From an uncultured Flavobacteriaceae bacterium (GTDB lineage Bacteria; Bacteroidota; Bacteroidia; Flavobacteriales; Flavobacteriaceae), in the NCBI GenBank assembly GCA_947494695.1, contig CANLWB010000010.1:160575-224574 (forward strand): a stretch of DNA of 64,000 nucleotides, written 5' to 3'. Positions 52,477-62,424 of this stretch are shown here, one piece after another (the stretch's first letter is position 1; every line of letters starts with the position of its first letter). The notes under the pieces were generated by a model, which saw nothing but the letters and a program-made list of their open reading frames with translations, had not been told where the DNA came from and did no database searches. Made by a program: the position numbers and the translations under genes.

Positions 52477-54168
52477 ATGCGTTGGACACTAAAACCGAAA
52501 CCCCAAACTTCTAAGATACAAGCGTTACAAAAGGCCCTCCAAATAGATCCCATATTGGCAACTCTGTTGTTACAACGTGGTATCGAAACTTTCGATGAAG
52601 CAAAAGCATTCTTTAGACCGAGTTTAGACGACTTACACAATCCATATTTAATGAAAGATATGGATAAAGCCGTGGCCCGTATTGAACAAGCCATCGCTAA
52701 CAATGAAAATATACTCGTTTATGGGGATTACGATGTAGACGGAACGACTTCAGTGGCACTAATGTCTACATATTTGAAAACGCGTTATAGTTTAATTCAT
52801 ACCTACATTCCAAATAGATATGATGAAGGATATGGGATATCTTATAAGGGGATCAATTTTGCTTTAGAAAATAATTTTACACTTATTATAGCCTTAGATT
52901 GCGGTATTAAAGCAACTGAAAAGATTGCCTTTGCTAAAGAACAAGGTATTGATTTTGTTATTTGTGACCATCACAGGCCTGGAAAGGAAATTCCTAAAGC
53001 AGCAGCTGTTTTAGATCCAAAACGCGAAGATTGCGAATATCCGTATAAAGAATTATGCGGATGTGGTGTCGGGTTTAAACTCATACAAGCCCTGGCAGAA
53101 AAAGAAGGGAAAACACTTGATGACCTAACCGAATATTTAGATTTGGTGGCGACAGCCATTGGGGCAGATATCGTACCGATAACTGGTGAGAACAGGATAC
53201 TGGCATATTATGGACTGATGGTCATTAATACCCGACCTCGTCCCGGAATTAAAGCCATTCTTAACCAGGTTAAAAAGAAAGAATTAACCATTACAGATGT
53301 GGTTTTTATTGTAGCACCAAGAATTAATGCAGCAGGCCGTATGAAGCACGGCAACTATGCTGTAACCTTGTTGGCCGAAGAAGAGGAGGATATGGCGCTA
53401 AAGTATGCATCTGAAATTAATGACTATAATCTTGATAGACGTGAAACAGATAAACGAATTACAGAAGAAGCTCTTAGTCAAATTGAAGAACAAAAAGAAC
53501 AGGAACGTTTTACTACTGTTGTTTGCGACGAAACTTGGCATAAAGGTGTTATTGGTATTGTGGCTTCTCGATTAACAGAGACCTATTACAGGCCTACCTT
53601 GGTTTTTACAAAAAGTGGAGAGAAACTAGCTGCCTCGGCGCGTTCGGTAAAGGGATTCGATGTTTATAATGCGTTAGGTGCATGTAGTGAACATATCGAG
53701 CAATTTGGTGGACATAAGTATGCCGCAGGGCTGACCTTGAAAAAAGAAAAATATGAGGATTTCAAACAGGCCTTCGAAGAGGTTGTGGCCAAAACCATTG
53801 ATAAAAATTTATTGGTACCGGAGATAGCGGCCGATATCGAAATAAATTTAAGTGAGATTACGCCTAAGTTTTACAGAGTCCTAAAACAATTCGCTCCCTT
53901 TGGACCGAATAATATGGCCCCAGTATTTCTAACGGAGAACTTAACCGATACCGGATACGGAAAGTGCGTAGGAGAGGATAAAACACATCTAAGGTTAACA
54001 GCAACCCAGTCGAAATCAAATCGTATAGTCGCTATTGGTTTTGGTTTGGGAGACAAGCTAGAGTTAATCTCAAATAAGAAACCATTTAGAGCTGTGTATT
54101 CGGTGGATGAAAACGAGTGGCAGGGAAACGTGTCACTACAGCTTAAATTAAAAGATATTAAAGCTTAG
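52477..54168 (+). CDS. recJ: Single-stranded-DNA-specific exonuclease RecJ
   Basis: A 563-residue DHH-family 5'-3' exonuclease for recombination and mismatch repair. Motifs in order: VYGDYDVDGTTS (motif I), ALDCGI (II), VICDHHRPG (III, DHH), then the DHHA1 region with RINAAGRMKHG and SARSVKGFDVYNAL, FGGHKYAAGLTLK, and an OB-like C-terminal domain. Length matches the family. The MFS gene follows after three bases. Confidence 0.97.
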   Translation: MRWTLKPKPQTSKIQALQKALQIDPILATLLLQRGIETFDEAKAFFRPSLDDLHNPYLMKDMDKAVARIEQAIANNENILVYGDYDVDGTTSVALMSTYLKTRYSLIHTYIPNRYDEGYGISYKGINFALENNFTLIIALDCGIKATEKIAFAKEQGIDFVICDHHRPGKEIPKAAAVLDPKREDCEYPYKELCGCGVGFKLIQALAEKEGKTLDDLTEYLDLVATAIGADIVPITGENRILAYYGLMVINTRPRPGIKAILNQVKKKELTITDVVFIVAPRINAAGRMKHGNYAVTLLAEEEEDMALKYASEINDYNLDRRETDKRITEEALSQIEEQKEQERFTTVVCDETWHKGVIGIVASRLTETYYRPTLVFTKSGEKLAASARSVKGFDVYNALGACSEHIEQFGGHKYAAGLTLKKEKYEDFKQAFEEVVAKTIDKNLLVPEIAADIEINLSEITPKFYRVLKQFAPFGPNNMAPVFLTENLTDTGYGKCVGEDKTHLRLTATQSKSNRIVAIGFGLGDKLELISNKKPFRAVYSVDENEWQGNVSLQLKLKDIKA

Positions 54169-54171
54169 TTT

Positions 54172-55440
54172 ATGGCAAAAAATGATCCCTATGCAGCCTT
54201 ACGAATAAGAGAATTTAATGTTTTTTTATTAATGCGCTTTTTGCTTGTTTTTGGTTGGTCTATGCAGTTTATTGTCATTGAATGGCAAATTTATACGATC
54301 ACTAAAGATGAATTATATTTAGGACTTATTGGCCTGGCGGAAATTATTCCGGCGTTTACCATGGCGTTATTTGCGGGCCACATTGTAGATCAAAAGGAAA
54401 AACGAAACTTACTGGCCATATGTATTGCAGCATTTTCATTGATAAGCCTGGGACTGTTTTATTTAACCAGAGAAGAGACTGTTGCTAAATGGTCTATGAA
54501 TAGTATTTTAATTGGAATTTATGCCTTGGTCTTTTTTGGAGGTTTTTTGCGTTCCTTCTTTGGGCCGACTATTTTTTCTTTGGTAGCCTTAATTGTTCCT
54601 AAAAAAATATATCCCAATGCTGCTACCTGGAGTACAAGCACATGGAAAACGGCAGCAGTTTTAGGAGCTCTTTTTGCTGGATTTTCCATTAGCTGGATAG
54701 AAGTAGATAATACATTATGCTTGGTATTTGGCTTGGTAATGTTATCTCTTTTTCTGGTCTTTTTTATTAAAAAGAAACCGATTTTAAATAAGAATATTGG
54801 AGAGCCCGTGATGCAGAGCCTTAAAGTTGGTGTTGATTTTGTTTTTAAAAATAAAGCCATTTTAGGAGCTTTAACTCTAGATATGATCGCTGTACTGTTC
54901 GGTGGGGTTGTAGCTATACTTTCTGTTTTTGCTCAGGATATTTTGCATGTGGGTTCTAAAGGTTTTGGTGTGTTAAATGCATCGATTTCCCTGGGAAGCA
55001 TTGTTACCATGTTTGCAACAACCTATCTTCCCATAAATAAAAATACGGGTAGAAAGCTACTTATTGCTGTATTTATATTTGGCATTTGTATTATTGGTTT
55101 TGGCTTATCTTCCTTATTCTGGGTAAGTGTTTTATTGTTGTTTATTAGTGGTGCTGCTGATGGTATTTCTATGGTGATTCGTCAAACCATATTACAATTA
55201 AAAACCCCAGACGAAATGCGAGGTAGGGTGTCGTCTGTCAACTCTATGTTTGTAGGCTCCTCAAATGAATTAGGGGCTTTCGAAAGTGGTTTGACAGCAA
55301 AAATTATGGGGCCTGTGGCTGCCGTAGTTTTTGGAGGAACCATGACTTTAATTACGGTATTTACTATAGGTGTTAAAAATCCGGTACTTAGAGATTTAGA
55401 TCTAACAAAGGATGTTGAAGCTCACGAGCACGAAGATTAG
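54172..55440 (+). CDS. MFS transporter
   Basis: A 422-residue protein with about 12 membrane helices, resembling the enterobactin-exporter/EntS-like MFS group (AGHIVDQKEKRNLLAI at loop 2-3; LKTPDEMRGRVSSVNSMFVG at loop 10-11, the GRVSS motif of that group). Substrate unknown. It is immediately downstream of recJ, probably cotranscribed, a gene order seen in other Flavobacteria as far as I recall. Confidence 0.88.
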   Translation: MAKNDPYAALRIREFNVFLLMRFLLVFGWSMQFIVIEWQIYTITKDELYLGLIGLAEIIPAFTMALFAGHIVDQKEKRNLLAICIAAFSLISLGLFYLTREETVAKWSMNSILIGIYALVFFGGFLRSFFGPTIFSLVALIVPKKIYPNAATWSTSTWKTAAVLGALFAGFSISWIEVDNTLCLVFGLVMLSLFLVFFIKKKPILNKNIGEPVMQSLKVGVDFVFKNKAILGALTLDMIAVLFGGVVAILSVFAQDILHVGSKGFGVLNASISLGSIVTMFATTYLPINKNTGRKLLIAVFIFGICIIGFGLSSLFWVSVLLLFISGAADGISMVIRQTILQLKTPDEMRGRVSSVNSMFVGSSNELGAFESGLTAKIMGPVAAVVFGGTMTLITVFTIGVKNPVLRDLDLTKDVEAHEHED

Positions 55441-55481
55441 CACTACCTTCTAAATTCAGTAATAATCATATTATGTAAATG

Positions 55482-56345
55482 CTATTTTAATTTAAATTGA
55501 GATAAGAATTCCCAGATTGCCGGTGTAGCCTCAAAGCTAGTATTTCCTTCTCTACCCGGCCATAAATGTGTTCCCCCAATAATTTTATAATGCACGATTT
55601 TTGAGTGATTTGAGCCGTTAAGGAATTCATGTTTTTCTATAGTTTGTTCATCATTAGGGTTTTTATCTGTAACTGCAGTGATTACTGGTGTTTTGTCACA
55701 TGCATTATAGTCAACCCAAAATTTTAAAGACTGATCTACCGATTTCCCAAACCGATTCCCATTATATGGAACAGCATTATCATTATCGCCATTAATAACT
55801 AAAGCAGGCGTACTATGTTCTGGAGCGCATTTAAATACATTTGAATTTGGCATAGCACCAGATACCGGAGCGATTGCAGCAATTCTATTATTTAGGAGAC
55901 AACCAACTATAAAACTCATATAGCCTCCTTGAGAAAAACCGGTGATGTAAATTCTTTTTTCATCTACTGAATAATCACTTATTACCTTGTCGATAAAGGA
56001 ATTTATATAATCTACATCTGTAATTTCTCCATTTTTATTGGTTTTTGAAAAATCCCAAGCAGGTACTTTTGCTCTGTTAATTTTTCCCTCAGGACAGGCT
56101 ATAATAAATCCATATTTTTCGGCGAGAGGCTGAAACTTAGTATACTCTAAAATCCAACCAGCGGGTTCACTATAACCATGAATTAAAAGCAATAAAGGAG
56201 CTGGCTTTTCTTTTGTATATGAATCTGGAACATAAATTTTATGAATACGTTCTACATTATCGTGAATCATCGCGCCATTCAATGTTTCCTGAGCAGACCC
56301 TAAAAATGTTGTTGAGGACAAAAGGAATAAAATAACTTTTTTCAT
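55482..56345 (-). CDS. Secreted alpha/beta hydrolase (PHB-depolymerase/feruloyl-esterase-like)
   Basis: A 287-residue protein with signal peptide (FLLSSTTFLGSAQ). Catalytic Ser is in TGFSQGGYMSF (about residue 145), Asp probably in VINGDNDNAVPY and His in IGGTHLWPG. The LLLLIHGYSEPAGWI strand carries the oxyanion region. The family (LpqC/Esterase-PHB) acts on polymeric or acyl-sugar esters. A role in polysaccharide de-esterification is possible; no PUL genes are adjacent. Confidence 0.88.
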   Translation of the reverse strand: MKKVILFLLSSTTFLGSAQETLNGAMIHDNVERIHKIYVPDSYTKEKPAPLLLLIHGYSEPAGWILEYTKFQPLAEKYGFIIACPEGKINRAKVPAWDFSKTNKNGEITDVDYINSFIDKVISDYSVDEKRIYITGFSQGGYMSFIVGCLLNNRIAAIAPVSGAMPNSNVFKCAPEHSTPALVINGDNDNAVPYNGNRFGKSVDQSLKFWVDYNACDKTPVITAVTDKNPNDEQTIEKHEFLNGSNHSKIVHYKIIGGTHLWPGREGNTSFEATPAIWEFLSQFKLK

Positions 56346-56442
56346 GTGATTAAAGGTGTAATTTTTTAATGGTCACATGTAAATTTAATGATTAAAATAA
56401 TTGCTTCCTTTTATTTAGCAAGTATTCTAACTTATTCGGAGA

Positions 56443-57204
56443 TCATTTGTATTCTTTTAACACTAAGGATTTTCCATCGAAAACACCATAGGTGAAATAT
56501 GTAATCCAGTCCCCCAGGTTAATATACTTCGAATTGTCTTTAAGGTCAATGTTTAAAGGTAGATGGCGATGTCCGAATACAAAATAATCACGATGTTTGT
56601 CTTCTAATTTTCGTTTGCAGTATTGTACAAGCCATTCGTTGTCTTCACCCAAGAATTTAGCGTCTTCCTCGCCTGAAATAAGTTTGTTTTTTACAGACAG
56701 GTATTGGGCCATTTTTACACCTAAATCCGGATGCAACCACCTGAATAGCCATTTACAAAACGAATTTGTAAACACTTTTTTCATACGTTTATATCCTTTA
56801 TCTCCAGGGCCCAGTCCGTCACCATGACCAATAAAGAAGGTGGTGTTATTAAAAGTAAATTCCTTTGGTTTATGGTATACAGGAATATTAAGTTCTTCTT
56901 CAAAATAACCATTCATCCAAAGGTCATGATTACCGACAAAATAATGAATAGGAATTCCAGAATCAGAGATTTCCGCCAGTTTTCCAAGGGTTCTTGTAAA
57001 CCCTTTCGGAACCACTTTTTTATAGTCCATCCAAAAGTCAAATAAATCACCCAGAAGAAAAATAGCAGCAGCATCCTGCTTGACTTCATCTAACCAAGCT
57101 ACAAATTTTTTCTCTCTTGGAAGTGACGCTTCTATGGTGGGCGCTCCTAAATGATTATCGGAAGCAAAGTATATTTTTTTACCTTCAGGAATTTCAATTT
57201 GCAT
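56443..57204 (-). CDS. lpxH: UDP-2,3-diacylglucosamine diphosphatase-like metallophosphoesterase
   Basis: Start at MQIEIPEGKKIYFASDNHLG; a 22-codon upstream extension looks unlikely. About 253 residues. Metallophosphoesterase motifs: ASDNHLG, LGDLFDFWMD, VGNHDLWM, GHGDG and FGHRHLPL. LpxH hydrolyses UDP-2,3-diacylglucosamine in lipid A synthesis. The first motif has DNH instead of the more usual DxH spacing typical of LpxH (SDLHL), common in Bacteroidetes forms. Neighbouring queD is on the same strand. Confidence 0.9.
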   Translation of the reverse strand: MQIEIPEGKKIYFASDNHLGAPTIEASLPREKKFVAWLDEVKQDAAAIFLLGDLFDFWMDYKKVVPKGFTRTLGKLAEISDSGIPIHYFVGNHDLWMNGYFEEELNIPVYHKPKEFTFNNTTFFIGHGDGLGPGDKGYKRMKKVFTNSFCKWLFRWLHPDLGVKMAQYLSVKNKLISGEEDAKFLGEDNEWLVQYCKRKLEDKHRDYFVFGHRHLPLNIDLKDNSKYINLGDWITYFTYGVFDGKSLVLKEYK

Positions 57205-57328
57205 GCTGTAAATATAATATAAATTCTTGCCTTCGTCTGTGTTCAAAACAAACCCTAGCAGGAATCTCAAAATTTAATCTTTACTAAGCCATTTGAAAAC
57301 GCTCTGAATACTACCTGCTAGACATAAA

Positions 57329-57781
57329 CTAGTTCTCAGATGCATACCATTCGGCAAAAGAAGTGTCTGTTTCCTGTAATTTTAAGGAATGTAAGGAAAT
57401 ATGATCTGGAAGGTGTTTTTTAATTTTTTCTGCGAAATCGATCACCATCATTTCACTGGTAGGTTGATAGTCTACCAATAAAACGTTGTGTCCCCGATTT
57501 TTTAAATCCATGGCAAGCTCAAGATGAGGCGTGTTCTTGTTGAACACGGTTGCATGATCGAATACATTAACGATTTCTTGTTTTACAATCTTTTTTAAAT
57601 CCGTAAAATCGATCACCATACCAAATTTTACATTGGTATTATCCGATATAGGTTTTCCTATAACGGTTACAGACAGTTTGTAGCTATGTCCGTGTATGTT
57701 TTTACATTTGCCATCGTAACCATACAATGCATGGCCCGCTTCAAAAGAAAATTGTTTTGTTATACGAATGTTTTTGCTCAT
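57329..57781 (-). CDS. queD: 6-carboxytetrahydropterin synthase
   Basis: A 150-residue T-fold enzyme of queuosine synthesis. Zinc ligands and catalytic residues: FEAGHALYGYDG (His), CKNIHGHSYKL (Cys plus HxH), DHATVFN and the substrate Glu in LQETDTSFAEW. It converts 7,8-dihydroneopterin triphosphate to 6-carboxytetrahydropterin. A small hydrophobic frame overlaps its start upstream. Confidence 0.94.
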   Translation of the reverse strand: MSKNIRITKQFSFEAGHALYGYDGKCKNIHGHSYKLSVTVIGKPISDNTNVKFGMVIDFTDLKKIVKQEIVNVFDHATVFNKNTPHLELAMDLKNRGHNVLLVDYQPTSEMMVIDFAEKIKKHLPDHISLHSLKLQETDTSFAEWYASEN

Positions 57782-57875
57782 TATCTTCGCTTTCTTCTAT
57801 TTTCAGCATAAACAATAAAACCAGAGCCAGTAACAGAAATAATCCGTTTTCGCCTAAAAATGGCGAGATATCCAT
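57741..57875 (-). CDS. Possible 44-residue membrane peptide upstream of queD
   Basis: An ATG-started frame encodes MDISPFLGENGLFLLLALVL then LFMLKIEESEDNEQKH, i.e. one hydrophobic helix with a charged tail, and runs into the queD start region in another frame. The clear membrane-helix character suggests a real small protein, but the overlap and lack of recognised homologues keep confidence low. Confidence 0.35.
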   Translation of the reverse strand: MDISPFLGENGLFLLLALVLLFMLKIEESEDNEQKHSYNKTIFF

Positions 57876-57914
57876 GATACGCAGGTTAGTTTTGCTTTAT
57901 TTCAAGAGGCAAAG

Positions 57915-59294
57915 TTAACTGTTTTTAGCTAGAGGAATAAATATTTTCCTGAATTTTATAATAAGCGGAAACCCGCGTGCCAAAATCCAAAAAGTAAGTG
58001 CTATAAAGATTCCGTATAGCTTATAACCCAGGTGGTCTAACCAGAAGAGCATAGGTATAAAAACCAGAAACGTAGCTACTAACAGTAAGTTTCTTAAAAT
58101 GCCCATTTTTCCAAGACCTTTAAAGATACCATCAAAAATAAATGCTAGGGCACACAAAGGTTGCATGGCTAAAACGATCCAGAAGATATTATAAAATGCG
58201 TGGAGTACCTTGGGGTCGTTGGTGAAAAGATTACCCAAAGGGTAGTATAGCATACCTCCAAGAACAGCAATTACAATGCCTAGAGTAATACCGTATTTAA
58301 TTAGCGTATTGCTTAAGGTAATAAGCGTTTTATAGTGTTTGGCACCAAAGAGTTTACCAGATAGAATATTACCTGCACTTGAATAACCATCAACAATAAA
58401 AGCTCCGAGAAACCAAAGGTTAATCGCAATGGTATAAGCGGCAATATACTCTGCACCATAGCTTGTTGCAAATGCACTGGCATAATATAGCGTAACATTA
58501 AGAGCAATGGTTCTTACAAAGAGATTAAGAATCATGAGTGCAAAACGATTCATTTCTTTGTTAAACGGAAAGCTTATTTTTAGGGGAATCGGCGTTTTTT
58601 TAAGCAAATAATATGTAGAAAAGACGGCCATAATTAATTGAGCTATTATGCTGGCATAGGCCGCACCCTCTATATGCATTGCTGGGATTACATTTGGAAT
58701 ACCATAAACCAAAACGAGATCTAAAACGATGTTAACTGAAGCTCCAATAATGGCAATAATCATTGGGTAAAATGTGTTTTGAAGGCCTCTAAAAGCTCCA
58801 AAAACAGCAATAGTAAATAGTGTAAAAGGAAACCCTAAAACCCGAATTTTGTAATAATCAATGCTGTATTCTAGGATCAGATCGGAAGCATTATAAAGTT
58901 TAAAAATACCTCTTGCGAAGGGATAGGTGCCCAGTATAATTAAAATACTTAATGAAGTAATGATAAAAATAGCCTGTGCCGGTAGGTTTTTTATTTTATC
59001 CAGTTGGTTGGCTCCAAGATATTGCGAAACAATAGACGATATGGCGCTGCGGGTTTGACCCAATATCCAAATAAGCATAGACAAGAATGTAGTAACAATA
59101 CCAACTGCTGCCAAAGATTCGGTTGCGTGTACGTTTATATTCCCTACAATCGCTGCATCGGTTAACGATAAGATCGGTTCGGAAACCCCAGAGATTAAAG
59201 CCGGAATAGCTAGTTTGTTTATGTGTTTAAAGCTAATATCTGTATTCTTTTGGGGGATATTACGAATATTAGTAGGTGTTTCTTTACGAATCAT
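57915..59294 (-). CDS. MATE-family efflux transporter
   Basis: A 459-residue inner-membrane protein with about 12 helices in two MATE halves. The first half contains PALISGVSEPILSLTDAAIV and the SIVSQYLGAN loop. The second contains the GYSSAGNILSGKLFGAKHYK repeat. It resembles the DinF-like group. MATE proteins export drugs or metabolites using Na+ or H+ gradients; substrate unknown. Divergent from the UspA gene. Confidence 0.93.
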   Translation of the reverse strand: MIRKETPTNIRNIPQKNTDISFKHINKLAIPALISGVSEPILSLTDAAIVGNINVHATESLAAVGIVTTFLSMLIWILGQTRSAISSIVSQYLGANQLDKIKNLPAQAIFIITSLSILIILGTYPFARGIFKLYNASDLILEYSIDYYKIRVLGFPFTLFTIAVFGAFRGLQNTFYPMIIAIIGASVNIVLDLVLVYGIPNVIPAMHIEGAAYASIIAQLIMAVFSTYYLLKKTPIPLKISFPFNKEMNRFALMILNLFVRTIALNVTLYYASAFATSYGAEYIAAYTIAINLWFLGAFIVDGYSSAGNILSGKLFGAKHYKTLITLSNTLIKYGITLGIVIAVLGGMLYYPLGNLFTNDPKVLHAFYNIFWIVLAMQPLCALAFIFDGIFKGLGKMGILRNLLLVATFLVFIPMLFWLDHLGYKLYGIFIALTFWILARGFPLIIKFRKIFIPLAKNS

Positions 59295-59354
59295 TTAATT
59301 GTTATACTTTTGCATAGAATTCGATACAAAGTTAGTCTATAAACTACATTTATT

Positions 59355-60149
59355 ATGAAGAATATTTTGGTTCCTGTAGGATCATCTAAGAACGCTCAAA
59401 GTCACTTACAATATGCGATAGATTTTGCAGAAGCTTTTGGAGCAAAACTTTTTGTTGTTCAGGTGTATAACGTTTATACTAAAGCTGGAACTATGATTCG
59501 AGTAGACGACATTATAGAACGAGAAAGCAAGGCCTTTTTAAAGGATTTGATCTCTAATGTAGATACCAAAAATGTTGAGGTGGTGGCCAAAACCTTAAAA
59601 GGAAAATTGGTCGATACGCTAGAATTAGCCAGTAAGAAAGCCGAAATAGATTTGATTATGATAGAACCTCGTACAAATTCTATAAGAGATGAGGTATTCT
59701 TGGGGAAAACATCAGGTAAAATTATAAAACAAACTCAAATTCCGGCTTTAATTGTGCCAGAAGGATATACTTTTAAACCGTTTAGTAATATTTTGATGGC
59801 AGTTAAGTCGGCCATCATAAAAAAGAAAAACGCCTTAGATCCGTTATTAAGTGTTAAAAACAACTTCAAAGCAGCCACAAATTTATTGTTAGTAAAGACA
59901 CCATATTATAAGGAGGGTGACTTCAATGTAGAAACAGGCTTGTTAGAATCTGTAGATAACATTACAAAAACAGAAAACGCCACAACCTTCCAGGGCGTAC
60001 TTCAGCATTTAGGAGCTTTTAACCCCGATATACTTTGTGTGGTAAGACGTAAAAGAGGATTCTTTACCAAAAAATGGGAAAAGAATGTTATTCTGAAAAA
60101 AGATTTTTCAAGTCGTATCCCTGTTTTGGTTTTAAGAGGTTTGAAGTAA
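59355..60149 (+). CDS. Universal stress protein (UspA family)
   Basis: A 264-residue protein with an N-terminal Usp domain (MKNILVPVGSSKNAQSHLQY; C-terminal part FLGKTSGKIIKQTQIPALIV) and a second, more degenerate Usp-like half (about 140-264, ending RIPVLVLRGLK). Tandem Usp proteins act in stress responses. The ATP-binding G-2x-G-9x-G(S/T) motif is only partly conserved, so nucleotide binding is uncertain. Monocistronic. Confidence 0.9.
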   Translation: MKNILVPVGSSKNAQSHLQYAIDFAEAFGAKLFVVQVYNVYTKAGTMIRVDDIIERESKAFLKDLISNVDTKNVEVVAKTLKGKLVDTLELASKKAEIDLIMIEPRTNSIRDEVFLGKTSGKIIKQTQIPALIVPEGYTFKPFSNILMAVKSAIIKKKNALDPLLSVKNNFKAATNLLLVKTPYYKEGDFNVETGLLESVDNITKTENATTFQGVLQHLGAFNPDILCVVRRKRGFFTKKWEKNVILKKDFSSRIPVLVLRGLK

Positions 60150-60370
60150 GGATCATGGCATAAGTGAATGATACTTTTGGACGTTTGATAGCGACGCTTT
60201 GTCGTTTTTCAGAAAAATGAAATTTGGGTTTAAATTGATTTTTTAAACAGAATTCTATTAGATATTGTCTCGATACAAAAACGAGTTAATGTGTTATTTG
60301 TATGCAAATAATCATCGATTTTCTATCCTTTTATGTTTTAACTACCTTTGCAACACTTAATACTTATATT

Positions 60371-61228
60371 ATGATATATTCAATGACAGGTTACGGAAAA
60401 TCTGTATTGCAATTACCCACTAAGAAAATAACGATAGAACTTAAATCTCTTAATAGTAAAAATTTAGATTTAAATGTTAGAATGCCTTCTATTTATAGAG
60501 AGAAGGAGTTATCTGTTAGGAAATTTCTCGCTTCAAAATTAGAACGTGGTAAAATTGACTTCTCCATTTATGTAGAGGCTACAGCCGAAGATACATCTAC
60601 TCAAATAAATATGCCTGTTGTTAAACAATACATTGAACAGTTACAAGGCGTTGTGAATGGAGACCCTATTGAGCATCTTAAAATGGCGGTTAGATTTCCA
60701 GATGCATTGAATACCATTCGCGAGGAAATAAATGAAGACGAATGGAAATCGATAGAAGCGCACCTTAATACGGCTACTAATGATTTAATTGATCATAGGT
60801 TAAGTGAAGGGCAAGCGCTGGAACAGGATTTTCATAGCCGTGTATCCAAGATTGGAACTATTCTTGAGCAGGTTATTACTATGGATCCTGAGCGTATTGA
60901 GGGTGTTCGTGAGCGTTTACGCAAAGGTATTGATGAATTAAAAGAAAAATATGATGAAAACCGCTTTGAGCAAGAGTTGGTATATTATATTGAAAAGTTT
61001 GATATTACTGAAGAAAAGGTGCGTTTAAAAAATCACCTGGACTATTTTACCGAGAATATTAATTCTGAAAATTCAAATGGTAAAAAGCTTGGGTTTATAA
61101 GTCAAGAAATGGGAAGAGAAATAAATACCATTGGTTCTAAAAGTAATTATGCACCCATGCAACAATTAGTGGTTCAGATGAAAGATGAACTCGAAAAGAT
61201 AAAAGAACAATTACTAAACGTGCTATAA
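60371..61228 (+). CDS. YicC-family endoribonuclease-like protein
   Basis: Start at MIYSMTGYGKSVLQLP, the conserved YicC N-terminus; upstream in-frame codons look non-coding. About 285 residues, with KSLNSKNLDLNVRMP, a central helical region (EGQALEQDFHSRV) and C-terminal DYFTENINSENSNGKKLGFI followed by QEMGREINTIGSKSN. YicC proteins are RNA-binding/cleaving factors implicated in small-RNA turnover. It lies 11 bases before gmk, a conserved order with nadD after it. Confidence 0.93.
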   Translation: MIYSMTGYGKSVLQLPTKKITIELKSLNSKNLDLNVRMPSIYREKELSVRKFLASKLERGKIDFSIYVEATAEDTSTQINMPVVKQYIEQLQGVVNGDPIEHLKMAVRFPDALNTIREEINEDEWKSIEAHLNTATNDLIDHRLSEGQALEQDFHSRVSKIGTILEQVITMDPERIEGVRERLRKGIDELKEKYDENRFEQELVYYIEKFDITEEKVRLKNHLDYFTENINSENSNGKKLGFISQEMGREINTIGSKSNYAPMQQLVVQMKDELEKIKEQLLNVL

Positions 61229-61239
61229 ATCTATAAACA

Positions 61240-61812
61240 TTGAGCAAAGGCAAACTTATCGTATTTTCTGCGCCATCTGGTTCGGGAAAAACAACCATAG
61301 TTAGACATTTATTAGGAATTGAAGATTTAAATTTAGAATTTTCAATATCTGCAACTTCCAGAGAAAAACGAGGAGAAGAAGTCGATGGAAAGGATTATTA
61401 CTTTTTGTCTGCTAAAGCATTTAAATCCAAAATTAAAAACGACGAATTTCTGGAATGGGAAGAGGTCTATCGTGATAATTTTTATGGAACTTTAAAAACG
61501 GAAGTAGAACGTATTTGGGCCATGGGAAAGCATGTTATTTTCGACATTGATGTTTCGGGAGGTTTACGTATTAAAAGAAAGTTCCCTGAGGAGACTCTTG
61601 CTGTTTTTGTAAAGCCTCCAAGTATAGACGAGTTAAAAATTAGATTAAAGAAGCGCAAAACAGAAAGTGAGGATAAAATTAACATGCGTGTTGCTAAAGC
61701 TTCAGCAGAATTGGCTACAGCACCTCTATTCGATGTTATGGTCATAAATGAAAATTTAGAAAGTGCTCTGGAAGATGCGCATAAACTGGTAGGTGATTTT
61801 ATAAAATCTTAA
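61240..61812 (+). CDS. gmk: Guanylate kinase
   Basis: A 190-residue enzyme that phosphorylates GMP to GDP. P-loop APSGSGKTTIVRHLL near the N-terminus, FSISATSREKRGEEVDGKDY (GMP-binding), then FLEWEEVYRDNFYGT and IDVSGGLRIKRKFP. The start codon is TTG (MSKGKLIVFS); no suitable ATG lies nearby. It is between yicC and nadD in a compact operon. Confidence 0.96.
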   Translation: MSKGKLIVFSAPSGSGKTTIVRHLLGIEDLNLEFSISATSREKRGEEVDGKDYYFLSAKAFKSKIKNDEFLEWEEVYRDNFYGTLKTEVERIWAMGKHVIFDIDVSGGLRIKRKFPEETLAVFVKPPSIDELKIRLKKRKTESEDKINMRVAKASAELATAPLFDVMVINENLESALEDAHKLVGDFIKS

Positions 61813-61822
61813 AAGCATCCCG

Positions 61823-62401
61823 ATGAAAGTTGGTTTATATTTTGGTTCTTTCAATCCCATTCATATTGGGCATTTGGTTATTGCTAATCATTTGGCAGAA
61901 CACAGCGATTTAGATCAAGTTTGGTTTGTAGTGACCCCGCACAGTCCTTTTAAAAAAAAACGCAGTTTATTGGACAATTATCAGCGTTTGGAAATGGTAT
62001 ACCGTGCGACCAAGGACTATACAAAACTTAAACCTTGCGATATCGAATTTAGCTTACCACAGCCCAATTATACCATAAATACGCTGGTTTATCTACAAGA
62101 GAAGTATCCCGATTATGAGTTTTCCTTAATCATGGGACAGGATAACCTTAAGAGCTTTCACAAGTGGAAAAATTATGACGTGATTTTAGAGAATCACCAT
62201 ATATATGTGTACCCGCGTATTTCAGACGGCCAGATAGAAACACAGTTCGATAATCATGATAAGATTCATGCCATAGATGCTCCTATTATGGAATTGTCTT
62301 CTACAATGATACGTTATGCTATTAAAGAAGGCAAAAATGTACAACCTATGCTGCCTCAGCATGTTTGGGAGTATTTAGATGAGATGAATTTTTACAAATA
62401 A
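61823..62401 (+). CDS. nadD: Nicotinate-nucleotide adenylyltransferase
   Basis: A 192-residue NadD that makes deamido-NAD from nicotinate mononucleotide and ATP in the de novo/Preiss-Handler route. Seen: GLYFGSFNPIHIGHLVIANH (nucleotidyltransferase HxGH), PHSPFKKKRSLLDNYQRLEM, and the C-terminal MELSSTMIRYAIKEG (ISSTxIR-type motif). It is the only NAD adenylyltransferase in the window and is not near the NrtR-type locus. The operon partner is gmk. Confidence 0.96.
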   Translation: MKVGLYFGSFNPIHIGHLVIANHLAEHSDLDQVWFVVTPHSPFKKKRSLLDNYQRLEMVYRATKDYTKLKPCDIEFSLPQPNYTINTLVYLQEKYPDYEFSLIMGQDNLKSFHKWKNYDVILENHHIYVYPRISDGQIETQFDNHDKIHAIDAPIMELSSTMIRYAIKEGKNVQPMLPQHVWEYLDEMNFYK

Positions 62402-62424
62402 TAGTTGTCTAATCAAATATTATA

